DNA from: AP-16 sp046727735
GTDB taxonomy: Bacteria; Pseudomonadota; Alphaproteobacteria; Rhizobiales; Xanthobacteraceae
Reading direction: 5' to 3'
Length of the DNA stretch: 64,000 nt
NCBI GenBank assembly: GCA_046727735.1
Contig: JBKPDF010000007.1
Location: 83,519-147,518, forward strand
Part shown: positions 38,994 through 47,337 of the stretch, piece after piece
Layout of the letters: every line of letters begins with the position of its first letter
Position numbering within the stretch: the first letter of the stretch is position 1
Position numbers and translations under genes: made by a program
Notes under the pieces: generated by a model
Database searches by the model: none
Seen by the model: the letters and a program-made list of their open reading frames with translations, nothing else
Told to the model about the DNA's origin: nothing

Positions 38994-39946
38994 GCCGCTT
39001 GGGTCGACGTCGATCCGGGCCGCTCGGGCTCACGGCGCATCTCGGCGGCTTCCGCTGCTTGCGTCATACCCTGATCGCGGTCGGGGGCTCCTCTTACCGG
39101 CTTTTTCCGCAAAAAGGAACGCCGGGCGCTCGGCTGCGGCCTCGGGTTCCGCAAGGCCGCGACCGTGAGACCGCCCACGGTTGATTCCAACGATTTTGCC
39201 AAAATTTTCCGATCGGTCTGCGCCTCGACGGCAACCGGCTCGCCCCAGGTCAGGACGATGTCGAAGGCACCCTCCCGAAGCACCCGAATCAAATGCGGCA
39301 TCAGCGCCATGTCGCCATACCAGGCGGCCGCCGGCCGGTGCAGGCGTCCCATCGGCAATCCGTGCAGCCGCGTATATGCAACCGACAGCGGCTGAATGAG
39401 GACCCGGCCGGAATGTTCCGCTCCGGCGAGCGCGTCACGAGCGGCACCGATCAGCGCCGAGCGAAACGGCAGCACGCGGTTGCCGTCGCTCGAAGTCCCC
39501 TCGGCGAACAGCACGACGGGATCGCCCTCGGCGAGCCGGCGCGCGATCTGCGCATTGACCTCGCCGGTTTGGCGCCGGCGCGCGCGGTCGACGAACACCG
39601 AGCGCTGCAGTTTCGCAAGAAGCCCGAACAGCGGCCAGCTCGCGACTTCGCGCTTGGCCACGAACACGACCGGCGCCGCCGCGGTGATCACCGGGATATC
39701 GAGCCAGGAGCAATGATTGGCGACGACCAGCAGCGGGTGCCCGCGCACCCTTGCACCGCGTTCGCGAACACGCAGGCCGATCAAGCGGCAGAGCGCGCGA
39801 TGGTAGAACACCGGGATCCAGCGGCGGGTCGGCAGCTTCAGCGCCACCGACACGTATTGCAGCGGAAGAAGCGCGAGTGTGACGGCGCACACCGCACAGA
39901 GGACCACGATCGCTCGAAGCATGAATATTTTCCGCACGAGCGACAT
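38990..39946 (-). CDS. plsC: 1-acyl-sn-glycerol-3-phosphate acyltransferase
   Basis: A 318-residue membrane acyltransferase making phosphatidic acid from lysophosphatidate. The N-terminal membrane segment is AIVVLCAVCAVTLALLPLQ. The PlsC motifs are NHCSWLD (His-x4-Asp) and FAEGTSSDGNRVLPFRS, with VFVDRARR between them. The Arg/Pro-rich tail of about 50 residues is unusual and probably disordered. ATG at 39946 is preferred to the frame from 40120. It is four-base coupled to miaB. Confidence 0.93.
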   Translation of the reverse strand: MSLVRKIFMLRAIVVLCAVCAVTLALLPLQYVSVALKLPTRRWIPVFYHRALCRLIGLRVRERGARVRGHPLLVVANHCSWLDIPVITAAAPVVFVAKREVASWPLFGLLAKLQRSVFVDRARRRQTGEVNAQIARRLAEGDPVVLFAEGTSSDGNRVLPFRSALIGAARDALAGAEHSGRVLIQPLSVAYTRLHGLPMGRLHRPAAAWYGDMALMPHLIRVLREGAFDIVLTWGEPVAVEAQTDRKILAKSLESTVGGLTVAALRNPRPQPSARRSFLRKKPVRGAPDRDQGMTQAAEAAEMRREPERPGSTSTQAA

Positions 39947-40043
39947 CGCACATTCCTGAACGGGGGTGCTGCGGTGCTTCCCAGGATTGGCGATGTCTAT
40001 GCCTGGAACTCTTAGGAGACCCAGCCGAGTCCGTCCATGCGGG

Positions 40044-40526
40044 TCAAACGAGATCGCGCCGCAGCACGAGCGCGCGCGAGCCGCCGCCCGGCCGGCGATA
40101 ATAAGCTTCGCGTCGGCCAACTTCGCGAAAATGCCGACGCGCGTACAATTTTCGAGCCGCTACATTGTCTTCGTCCACCTCGAGGAAAACCGCCCGCGCC
40201 CCGCGCCCGGCGAGCGCCCGCAGATGATGGTCGAGCAGCCGGCCGGCCAGTCCCCGGCCGCGCTGCGAAGCCGTCACTGCGACCGAAAGGATTTCCGCCT
40301 CATCCGCCGCCAGGCGCGAAAGGATGAACCCGAGATTGCGTCCGGCGCGCCCGGACGCGAGCCGATGTGCCAGCACGTTGCGGTCAATCAGCAGCCGCTC
40401 GAATTCATTCTCGCTCCAGCCGTGCGCGAAGGAGGCCGCGTGCAGCTTGGCTAAGCTCGGCGCATCGCGGGGCCCGGCCGGCGCAAGCTGCGGGGCGGCG
40501 CGCGCGAACAGCCGGAACAGGTTCAT
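40044..40526 (-). CDS. rimI: Ribosomal-protein-alanine N-acetyltransferase
   Basis: A 160-residue GNAT enzyme, by context RimI, which acetylates the N-terminus of S18. The acetyl-CoA loop is VAVTASQRGRGLAGRLL, followed by ARAVFLEVDEDNVAARKLYARRHFREVGRREAYY, the usual RimI C-terminal half. Its ATG overlaps the tsaB stop as ATGA, and the tsaB-rimI pair is conserved in proteobacteria. Confidence 0.93.
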   Translation of the reverse strand: MNLFRLFARAAPQLAPAGPRDAPSLAKLHAASFAHGWSENEFERLLIDRNVLAHRLASGRAGRNLGFILSRLAADEAEILSVAVTASQRGRGLAGRLLDHHLRALAGRGARAVFLEVDEDNVAARKLYARRHFREVGRREAYYRRPGGGSRALVLRRDLV

Positions 40527-41197
40527 CGCCGCGGCAGTCGCGCCGCATCCTGGGGCCGCGCATCCGGGCGGCGCAGGTAAAGCGGCTTGGGGAGCGCGCG
40601 GGCTGCATCCGCCGCGGCCCCGAGGCGAGCAATGGCGGCGATCTGCGGCGCCGCTTCGCCCTCGCTTCTCGGCACCGGCACGCCGTGCGGCCATTGCCGG
40701 GCAAGGAGCGCCGCACCGGACCCGACCATGACGGCGGCGCCGCTCGCCGCGCGCAGCGCTTCCGGTACGGGTGCGAGGCGCGGTGTGACCAGGACGCGAC
40801 CGCCCGGCCCGAACACTTCCAGATAGACCTGGTCGTGCCGCGCATCGATGGCGGCGACCACAGGCCTGGTTTCAGCCGGAACCAGGAAAGGGGCGGCCAG
40901 GGCCGCGAGCGTCGAAACGCCGACCGCCTGCTTGCCGGCCGCAAGCGCAATGCCACGGGCAGCGGCGATTCCGACCCGCAATCCGGTGAAACTGCCGGGT
41001 CCGACGGTGACGGCGATGCGGTCGAGATCGGAAAACCGCAGCGCCGCCTGGTTCATGACACGCGCAAGGAGCGGCATCAGGGCTTCGGCATGCCCTCGAG
41101 CCATGGCGATGCTTTCCTGCGCCAACACGCGATCCGGCGTCTCGATGACCCCCGCCGCGCAAACTTCGAGCGCGGTGTCGATCGCCAGGATTCGCAT
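40523..41197 (-). CDS. tsaB: tRNA threonylcarbamoyladenosine biosynthesis protein TsaB
   Basis: A 224-residue ASKHA-fold partner of TsaD in t6A37 synthesis. It shows MRILAIDTALEVCAAGV and GPGSFTGLRVGIAAARG; the metal-binding residues of TsaD are absent, as expected for TsaB. Its ATPase partner TsaE is the fused gene at the left end of this window. ATG at 41197 opens MRILAIDTA; the open frame to 41227 is discarded. Confidence 0.95.
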   Translation of the reverse strand: MRILAIDTALEVCAAGVIETPDRVLAQESIAMARGHAEALMPLLARVMNQAALRFSDLDRIAVTVGPGSFTGLRVGIAAARGIALAAGKQAVGVSTLAALAAPFLVPAETRPVVAAIDARHDQVYLEVFGPGGRVLVTPRLAPVPEALRAASGAAVMVGSGAALLARQWPHGVPVPRSEGEAAPQIAAIARLGAAADAARALPKPLYLRRPDARPQDAARLPRR

Positions 41198-41318
41198 GTT
41201 CCCCGCCCTGCAGCCCGCGCAATGCAATACCGCGCGGGATCATACCATTCCGCGGCCGACGCCCGCCGGGATCGAGCCAGCGAGCGCATTCCGGCGCGCG
41301 GGAGCGCGGCACGGCCGA

Positions 41319-41876
41319 TCAGACCGGGCGAACCTCGGTGACCTCGGGGATGAAATGGCGCAGCAGGTTTTGGATGCCGTGGCGCAGCGTTGCGGTCGAG
41401 GACGGGCAGCCGGAGCACGCGCCCTTCATGGCCAGGTAGACCACGCCGTCCTTGTAGCCGCGGAACGTGATGTCGCCGCCGTCGCCGGCGACCGCCGGGC
41501 GCACGCGGGTCTCGATCAGCTCCTTGATCGTGGCGACGGTCTCGGCGTCATCCGCAGCGAAGAATTCCTCGGCGGCGGCCGGGCGTTCGACATTAGCGCG
41601 CACGATCGGGGCGCCCGACATGTAGTGTTCCATGATCGCGCCGAGGATCGCGGGCTTGAGATGCTGCCATTCGCCCGTCGACTTGGTGACGGTGATGAAA
41701 TCGCTGCCGAAAAACACGCCGCTCACGCCGGGAACTTCGAACAACCGTTCGGCGAGGGGGGATTGGGCGGCCTGTTCGGGGTCGGGCATGTCGAGCGTGC
41801 CCTGCGCGAGTACGGTGCGTCCGGGCAGAAATTTCAGCGTTGCCGGGTTCGGCGTCGCTTCGGTCTGAATGAACAT
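41319..41876 (-). CDS. NifU-family (Nfu) iron-sulfur scaffold/carrier protein
   Basis: A 185-residue Nfu protein that carries a 4Fe-4S cluster to target enzymes. The N-terminal Nfu_N domain is FIQTEATPNPATLKFLPG...GVFFGSDFITVTKS. The C-terminal NifU domain has RPAVAGDGGDITFRG and the cluster-binding CSGCPSS. ATG at 41876 follows GAGAGGAG. As in other rhizobia it lies between usp and tsaB. Confidence 0.95.
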   Translation of the reverse strand: MFIQTEATPNPATLKFLPGRTVLAQGTLDMPDPEQAAQSPLAERLFEVPGVSGVFFGSDFITVTKSTGEWQHLKPAILGAIMEHYMSGAPIVRANVERPAAAEEFFAADDAETVATIKELIETRVRPAVAGDGGDITFRGYKDGVVYLAMKGACSGCPSSTATLRHGIQNLLRHFIPEVTEVRPV

Positions 41877-41977
41877 GAGCTCCTCTCTTGGTCGACGCGG
41901 GAGCAAAGGCCCGCGCGGCCGATCTCGTTGTACTAATTGGGGCTTTACGACGAAAGGTCAATGCGCCAATGCGCCGT

Positions 41978-42087
41978 CCTCCTTCCCCGCCAGGGGAGGG
42001 TCGGCGCCGAAGGCGCCGGGGTAGGGATTCTTCCCCACCCGGCTCGCGCGCTCCGCGCGCCAGCCGACCTCCCCTCCGGGGAGGTAT
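41978..42087. repeat. GC-rich cruciform repeat, copy 1
   Basis: GGGGAGGGTCGGC near the left end can pair with GCCGACCTCCCC near the right; between them are GGGGTAGGG facing CCCCACCC and the pair GCGCGCTCCGCGCGC. It ends CCTCCGGGGAGGT four bases before the usp stop. The copy at 45904-46013 has the same order of blocks. Confidence 0.75.
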
Positions 42088-42090
42088 GGC

Positions 42091-42585
42091 TCATGACATC
42101 GCGTCGAGGTCCTCGTCGCTCAGGTGCCCGGGCACGATCGCGACCGGGATCGGGAAGGTGCCGGCGGTCTTCCCGAGATTGGAGACGAGCGGACCTGGGC
42201 CCTCGGTTCCGGTTCCTGCCGCGAGCACCAGGATGGCGATGTCTTCGTCCTCGTCGATCAGATCGAGGATTTCCTGGGCCTTCTCGCCGTCGCGGATCGC
42301 GCGCTCGGGCGTGATCCCGGCGGCGCCGTTGGCGCGCGTGGCAAAGCGGTCGAGAATGGCGTTGGCGGCCTCCTGGGCTTCCGCCTTCATGAGATCGGCA
42401 ACCCCGAGCCATTGCTGGTGGCGATCGTGCGGCTCGATGACGAGCAGCATCATCATGCCGGAGCCGGTTCGTGCGGCGCGGCGGCTCGCGTAATAGACCG
42501 CGCGATCGCATTCCGGCGATTCATCGATGACGACGAGGTATTTCGGCTTGTGCCCGGCCTCGTAGCTACGGCGCTTGCGACTCAT
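42091..42585 (-). CDS. Universal stress protein
   Basis: A 164-residue UspA-fold protein: KYLVVIDESPECDRAVYYASRRAARTG at the N-terminus and the ATP-type loop ILVLAAGTGTEGPGPLVSNLG with IPVAIVPGHL at the C-terminus. The glycine/serine pattern suggests nucleotide binding. The target is unknown. It lies downstream of trpS and upstream of nfu on the same strand. Confidence 0.9.
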   Translation of the reverse strand: MSRKRRSYEAGHKPKYLVVIDESPECDRAVYYASRRAARTGSGMMMLLVIEPHDRHQQWLGVADLMKAEAQEAANAILDRFATRANGAAGITPERAIRDGEKAQEILDLIDEDEDIAILVLAAGTGTEGPGPLVSNLGKTAGTFPIPVAIVPGHLSDEDLDAMS

Positions 42586-42674
42586 CGGCCCTCCCCCAGG
42601 GTTCCGCCCGATCTCAACCATCGGCGTCGCGCGCGCATGCTGCCACGCCGCTTGCGGCGGCGACAAGGGCAAGC

Positions 42675-43709
42675 TCAGCGGCGCACGAAGCCGACGATGT
42701 CCTTGACCGCCTCCATGGTATCGGCGGCGATCGCCTGGGCGCGCGCGGCGCCTTCGCCCAACACGGAATCGATATAGGCGGGATCCGCCACGAGGCGCTG
42801 CATTTCCGCGGCAATCGGGCCGAGCTTCGCCACGGCGAGATCCGCCAGCGCCGTCTTGAAACTCGAGAACTGCCCGCCGCCGAACTCGCGCAGCACCGCT
42901 TGCTTGCTGGTATCGGCGAGCGCCGCATAGATGCCGACGAGATTGTCGGCCTCCGGGCGGGGCTCGAGGCCCGCCTCCTCGCTCGGCAGCGGCGCCGGGT
43001 CGGTCTTGGCCTTGCGGATCTTCTGCGCGATGGCGTCGGCGCCGTCCGTGAGGTTTATGCGCGAATAGTCCGACGCGTCGGACTTCGACATCTTCTTCGA
43101 GCCGTCGCGCAGCGACATCACCCGCGTCGCCGGTCCGGTGATCAGCGGCTCGGGCAGCGGAAAGAACGCCTTGCCGTAGCCGTGCGCTTCGAGCGAGGCG
43201 GCATAATCGTTGTTGAACTTCTGGGCGATGTCGCGCGTGAGCTCCAGATGCTGTTTCTGGTCCTCGCCGACCGGCACGTGAGTCGCCCGGTAAGCGAGAA
43301 TGTCCGCCGCCATCAGGATCGGATAGGAATAGAGCCCGACCGAGGCGTTCTCGCGGTCCTTGCCGGCCTTCTCCTTGAACTGGGTCATGCGGTTGAGCCA
43401 GCCGACGCGGGCGACGCAACTGAAGATCCAGGCGAGTTCGGCGTGCTCGGCGACCTGACTTTGGTTGAAGATGATGTTCTGCCTCGGATCGATGCCGCAG
43501 GCGAGAAACGCCGCGGTGACCTCGCGGGTGTGGTGCGGCAGTTCAGCCGGGTCCTGCCACTGGGTGATGGCGTGAAGATCGACCACACAATAGAGGCACT
43601 CGTACTGCGCCTGTAACGCCACGAAGCGGGTGATCGCGCCGAGATAATTGCCGAGATGCAGATTGCCGGTCGGCTGCACCCCGGAAAAAACTCGTTCCTT
43701 GAAGCTCAT
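42675..43709 (-). CDS. trpS: Tryptophanyl-tRNA synthetase
   Basis: A 344-residue class I synthetase. The N-terminal signature is SGVQPTGNLHLGNYLGAI and the second is GSKKMSKSDAS; YSYPILMAADILAYRATHVPVGEDQKQH lies between. Length and motifs are normal. ATG at 43709 is chosen over the frame from 43742. It is divergent from the adenosine kinase gene over 131 bases. Confidence 0.98.
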   Translation of the reverse strand: MSFKERVFSGVQPTGNLHLGNYLGAITRFVALQAQYECLYCVVDLHAITQWQDPAELPHHTREVTAAFLACGIDPRQNIIFNQSQVAEHAELAWIFSCVARVGWLNRMTQFKEKAGKDRENASVGLYSYPILMAADILAYRATHVPVGEDQKQHLELTRDIAQKFNNDYAASLEAHGYGKAFFPLPEPLITGPATRVMSLRDGSKKMSKSDASDYSRINLTDGADAIAQKIRKAKTDPAPLPSEEAGLEPRPEADNLVGIYAALADTSKQAVLREFGGGQFSSFKTALADLAVAKLGPIAAEMQRLVADPAYIDSVLGEGAARAQAIAADTMEAVKDIVGFVRR

Positions 43710-43840
43710 CCACGCACCCCGATCATCGCGGCGGCGCCACATGCCATGACGGCATCGTTCGGCGCAAGGGCTCGTGCTTGCCGCCCACCCGATCGCCGCT
43801 ATAGTGCACGGCGCTTTCCTGCAATTCCCGCTCGATCTCC

Positions 43841-44881
43841 ATGGCCACCACTCGTTTCGACGTTCTCGGCATCGGGAACGCCATTGTCGACGTCATTGCC
43901 CGCGCCGAGGAAGACTTCCTGCTGCGGCACGGCATGCAGAAGGGCGCGATGGTTCTGATCGACGAAGCGCGCGCGCAAGCGATCTACGCGGCGATGGGCC
44001 CCGCAATCGAAATCTCGGGTGGCTCCGCAGCGAACACCGTCGTCGGCATCGCGAGCTTCGGCGCCGCGGCGGCGTTCATCGGCAAGGTCAAGGACGACGA
44101 GTTCGGCCGCACCTTCGTGCACGACATCGGCGCGGTCGGCGTTTCGTTCGAAACGCCGCCGGCGCCGGCCGGGCCGGCCACCGGCCGCTCGTACATCCTC
44201 GTCACGCCCGATGGCGAGCGCACCATGAACACTTACCTCGGCGCCGCGCAGGAACTGCGTCCCGAGGACATCGATCCGCAAACGGTGACGGCGAGCGCGA
44301 TCACCTATCTGGAAGGATACCTGTGGGACCCGAAAAACGCCAAGGAAGCGTTCCGCAAGGCCGCCACAATCGCCCACCGGGCGGGACGTATCGTGGCACT
44401 GACGCTGTCGGACGCGTTCTGCGTCGATCGCTGGCGCACGGAATTCCTGCAGCTGATCCGGCAGCGAATCGTCGACCTCACGTTTGCGAACGAGTCGGAA
44501 CTCAAGAGCCTCTATCAGACAGCCGATTTCGATACCGCGATTGCCGCCCTGCATCGCGACGCCGCGCTGGCCGTGGTTACGCGCAGCGAGCAGGGCTGCT
44601 GGATCGTCTGCCGCGACGGGACGCGCCATGTCGCCGCGTTTCCGGTCGAGCAGCTCGTCGATGCGACGGGGGCGGGCGACCTGTTCGCGGCAGGATTCCT
44701 GTTCGGGCTCGCGCGCGGCGCCGAGCTTGCGACCGCGGCGCGTCTCGGCGCGCTCGCCGCGGCGGAAGTGATCCAGCATCTCGGCGCGCGGCCCGAGACC
44801 TCGCTCGCAGCGCTCGCACAACAGAACGGGCTTCTGGCCAGAATCGCGCAAATGCCGGCACCGCCGGCCAGCAAACGCTAA
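43841..44881 (+). CDS. Adenosine kinase / PfkB family carbohydrate kinase
   Basis: A 346-residue PfkB-family kinase of the type usually annotated adenosine kinase in rhizobia. The N-terminus is FDVLGIGNAIVDVIA, motif 1 is GGSAANTVVGIASFGAAAAFIGKV, and the catalytic anion-hole motif is DATGAGDLFAAGFLFGLARG. Substrate choice among nucleosides and sugars cannot be fixed from sequence; adenosine salvage is the best guess. Confidence 0.9.
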   Translation: MATTRFDVLGIGNAIVDVIARAEEDFLLRHGMQKGAMVLIDEARAQAIYAAMGPAIEISGGSAANTVVGIASFGAAAAFIGKVKDDEFGRTFVHDIGAVGVSFETPPAPAGPATGRSYILVTPDGERTMNTYLGAAQELRPEDIDPQTVTASAITYLEGYLWDPKNAKEAFRKAATIAHRAGRIVALTLSDAFCVDRWRTEFLQLIRQRIVDLTFANESELKSLYQTADFDTAIAALHRDAALAVVTRSEQGCWIVCRDGTRHVAAFPVEQLVDATGAGDLFAAGFLFGLARGAELATAARLGALAAAEVIQHLGARPETSLAALAQQNGLLARIAQMPAPPASKR

Positions 44882-44937
44882 CCAATTGGTAAGCAACCAT
44901 GGTTACGAATGGGTGAATCCCCAGGGCGGAGCCACCC

Positions 44938-45903
44938 ATGAAGAAGCGGAGAAATACGCCGCAAATCGATGCCGGCGCGCAAGCGGCTCCAAATGCCGGT
45001 GCGATCGAGCCGGGTTCCGCCGTTCCGGTCAGCGAGATCGTCGGCGAGATGTCGGATTTGCCCAGTCTGACGTCCACCGATTCGGCGCCGCCGGCCGATC
45101 CGCGCGGTCCGAAGCCGCCATCGGAGATCCGGCACGCCGAAGCGCCGCATGCGTGGAGCACGCCGGTGTTGCCGCGCGCCGCAAATCTCGGCACGCCGCC
45201 CTCGACCTCCGAGCCTCGCGCGCACGTCTCGGCATCCGCCCCGGAGCGCAAAGCGCCGGCCGAGCCCGCAAGCGCGCCGCGCCCGCGCCGCTTCGCGCTC
45301 TTGGCGATCTCCCTTGCGCTGTGCGCGAGCCTCGGCGCGGTTGCCGGCTCGCTGGCCGTCACCGGCATCGGCCATCTGCTGATGCCGGCGCCGCCCGCGC
45401 CTGCGCTACTGCCGCCCGTCGCGGATGCATCGGAGGAGATTCGCGCGCTGAAAGATTCCGTCGCGCAGCTGCGCACCAACGTGAAAACGCTCGGCGAGCA
45501 AATTTCCTCCGTCCGCACGGCGCTCAATGCGTCGTTCTCGAGTTCGACAGCGCAATTCACGAAAGTGACCGAGGCGATCGATAGGCTCGATCGGCGCGTG
45601 GCGGAACGTCATGCCGCCGCGACGCCCGCCCCCTCGCCTCCGCCCGCCCCGGCAGCCGCACCGGACGTCACCGGCTCGACGCCGGCCGGTGCGGGCGGCA
45701 AAACGGGGAAGCCTGGCGTCGTCGAGGGCTGGGTGCTGCGTAAAGCCTATCGGGGCGCGGCACTGGTCGAAGGCCGCTATGGCATCATCGAGATCGAGCC
45801 GGGCGACACGCTGCCGGGGGTAGGCCGCGTCGAAGAGATCAAGCGGCAGGACGGCCGCTGGGTCGTCGTCACCGCACGGGGCGTGATCGTCGGCGTGCAA
45901 TAG
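44938..45903 (+). CDS. Membrane-anchored Pro/Ala-rich protein with coiled coil, unknown function
   Basis: I do not recognise a named family. The 321-residue product has a disordered cytoplasmic stretch of about 115 residues rich in Pro, Ala and Ser, and one membrane segment (FALLAISLALCASLGAVAG) near 118-145. A heptad-like helix follows (EEIRALKDSVAQLRTNVKTLGEQISSVRTAL split over several turns), then a second Pro/Ala linker. The compact C-terminal domain is WVLRKAYRGAALVEGRYGII, then EIEPGDTLPGVGRVEEI and VVTARGVIVGV. This layout suits a periplasmic envelope or scaffold protein. GGAG precedes the ATG; the adenosine kinase gene ends 57 bases upstream. Confidence 0.75.
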   Translation: MKKRRNTPQIDAGAQAAPNAGAIEPGSAVPVSEIVGEMSDLPSLTSTDSAPPADPRGPKPPSEIRHAEAPHAWSTPVLPRAANLGTPPSTSEPRAHVSASAPERKAPAEPASAPRPRRFALLAISLALCASLGAVAGSLAVTGIGHLLMPAPPAPALLPPVADASEEIRALKDSVAQLRTNVKTLGEQISSVRTALNASFSSSTAQFTKVTEAIDRLDRRVAERHAAATPAPSPPPAPAAAPDVTGSTPAGAGGKTGKPGVVEGWVLRKAYRGAALVEGRYGIIEIEPGDTLPGVGRVEEIKRQDGRWVVVTARGVIVGVQ

Positions 45904-46013
45904 CTCTTCCGGGAGGGTCGGCGCGCCGCGGCCGCATTGAGCCGGGGTGGGGCGGTCACATCACCCCACCCGCCGCGCTCCGCGCGGCGACCTCCCCTGA
46001 AGGGGAGGTAGAG
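45904..46013. repeat. GC-rich cruciform repeat, copy 2
   Basis: It has the same block order as 41978-42087: GGGAGGGTCGGCGC, GGGGTGGGG, CACCCCACCC, GCGCTCCGCGCG, CGACCTCCCC and a closing AGGGGAGGT. It starts directly after the stop of the coiled-coil gene and may serve as its 3' hairpin. Confidence 0.75.
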
Positions 46014-46095
46014 CCTCTCGGCTTCGTGAATTTCCGCGTGGCTCGGTGCCCGCACGCCCTTGCTATGCTCGCGCTCCCGGCACGGAGCTTCCGTC

Positions 46096-46932
46096 ATGGA
46101 ATTTCTCGCAAATCTCTCGCGGCTGCTGCTTGCGGCGCTTGCGCTCGCTTTACCGGCTGCCCGCGCGCTTGCCGCCGAGCCGCAGCCTTCGGCCGACGAT
46201 GCCGAACGCCGCTGCCCGGGTTTCGTCGCCGGCATGCCCGACGTGCATTTCGTGAGATTCGAGCGCCTTGCGCTAGGTGAAGGCGAGGTCCGCCTCACCT
46301 ATATCGGACATTCGACTTTCCTGATCGAGAGCCCGCGTCTCGTGCGCATCGCCACCGATTACAACGATTACGTCAAACCGCCGCTTCTGCCCGACATCAT
46401 CACGATGAATCACGCGCACACGACGCATTACACCAGCGCACCTGACCCCGCGATCAAGTTCGTGCTGCGCGGCTGGAACGACGACAGCTCGCCTGCCGCG
46501 CGCGACGTGAGCTTCCAGGACGTGCGCGTGCGCAACGTGCCGACCAACATCCGCAATTGGGAAGGCGGGACCGAGCGCCACGGCAACTCGATCTTCATCT
46601 TCGAGATCGCGCAGGTGTGCATCGCGCATCTCGGCCATCTGCATCACACGCTGACCAGGCAGCAGCTCGACGACATCGGCCGGCTCGATGTAGTGCTCGC
46701 GCCGGTCGACGGCACCTATACGCTGGATCTGGAGGGCATGATGGAGGTGCTCGCCGCGCTCAAGGCGCCGCTGATGATCCCGATGCACTATTTCAGCGCG
46801 TTCACGCTGCAGCGATTCCTCGACCGCGCCAAGCAGAGCTGGGACATGGAGCTCAACGAGACACCCTCGATCCTGCTCTCGCGCGTGAGCCTGCCCAAAA
46901 ACCCCAAAGTGCTGGTCCTGCCGGGGCAGTGA
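46096..46932 (+). CDS. Exported MBL-fold metallo-hydrolase
   Basis: A 278-residue protein with a signal peptide (LSRLLLAALALALPAARALA) and a metallo-beta-lactamase fold of the UlaG/YtnP-like kind. It shows RLTYIGHSTFLIESPRLVRI, the metal segment NHAHTTHYTS (His-x-His-x2-His, with Thr where Asp is usual), CIAHLGHLHHTL, LAPVDGTYTLDLEGM, and a late His in MIPMHYFSAF. The set is enough for a metal site, though the canonical Asp of HxHxDH is missing. The substrate is unknown. It converges on the metallophosphoesterase gene across 405 bases. Confidence 0.85.
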   Translation: MEFLANLSRLLLAALALALPAARALAAEPQPSADDAERRCPGFVAGMPDVHFVRFERLALGEGEVRLTYIGHSTFLIESPRLVRIATDYNDYVKPPLLPDIITMNHAHTTHYTSAPDPAIKFVLRGWNDDSSPAARDVSFQDVRVRNVPTNIRNWEGGTERHGNSIFIFEIAQVCIAHLGHLHHTLTRQQLDDIGRLDVVLAPVDGTYTLDLEGMMEVLAALKAPLMIPMHYFSAFTLQRFLDRAKQSWDMELNETPSILLSRVSLPKNPKVLVLPGQ

Positions 46933-47337
46933 GGGAATGCCAATCGCGCGATTCCGGGGGGATTTGCGCCATTCCGGGAGGTATTTTTGAAAAATTTGGA
47001 AGCCGGTTGAATGCTTTACATCGATTCAATCTGCCATTGCATGCAGCTACGAGATTCTCTTTGTAAATCAATGCTCTAATTTCGGCCCGGCTGGGTGGTG
47101 GCCGTCATTCTCAGGCTGGCTGAACGGCGCCGTCGGAGGCGAAGGCAGGCCTCGACCGGAGACCCGTCCCGTGAAACCTAGCCCGGACCGAGCGCCGGGA
47201 TCGAGCGACCGCGGGGCGGAGATTTTTGGTTGGCAGGCCAAGCCCGCCCGGATTTCGCTTCGCTCCATCCGGCTACAAAAGCGCTCCACGCCCGCAATGG
47301 CGGGGCGGCGGCATGCGGTCGGAGGCCGTCGGTCTCG
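46933..47337. other. Convergent intergenic region with an AT-rich patch, no gene seen
   Basis: It lies between the MBL-fold gene and the convergent metallophosphoesterase gene. Bases about 46980-47085 are clearly richer in A+T than the rest of the window and hold TTTTTGAAAAA, a TTGAAT...ATTCAA inverted pair and a GCATGC palindrome. Just before, ATTCCGGGGGGAT and ATTCCGGGAGGTAT form a near-repeat. The remainder is GC-rich and ends in a CTCCATCCGGCTACAA segment resembling common rhizobial intergenic repeats. I see no ORF with coding character. Confidence 0.6.

Noticed and set aside
42091..43419. 442-codon minus-strand ORF spanning trpS and usp
   Set aside because: Only its last 164 codons are real (the universal stress protein); the rest is trpS read out of frame.
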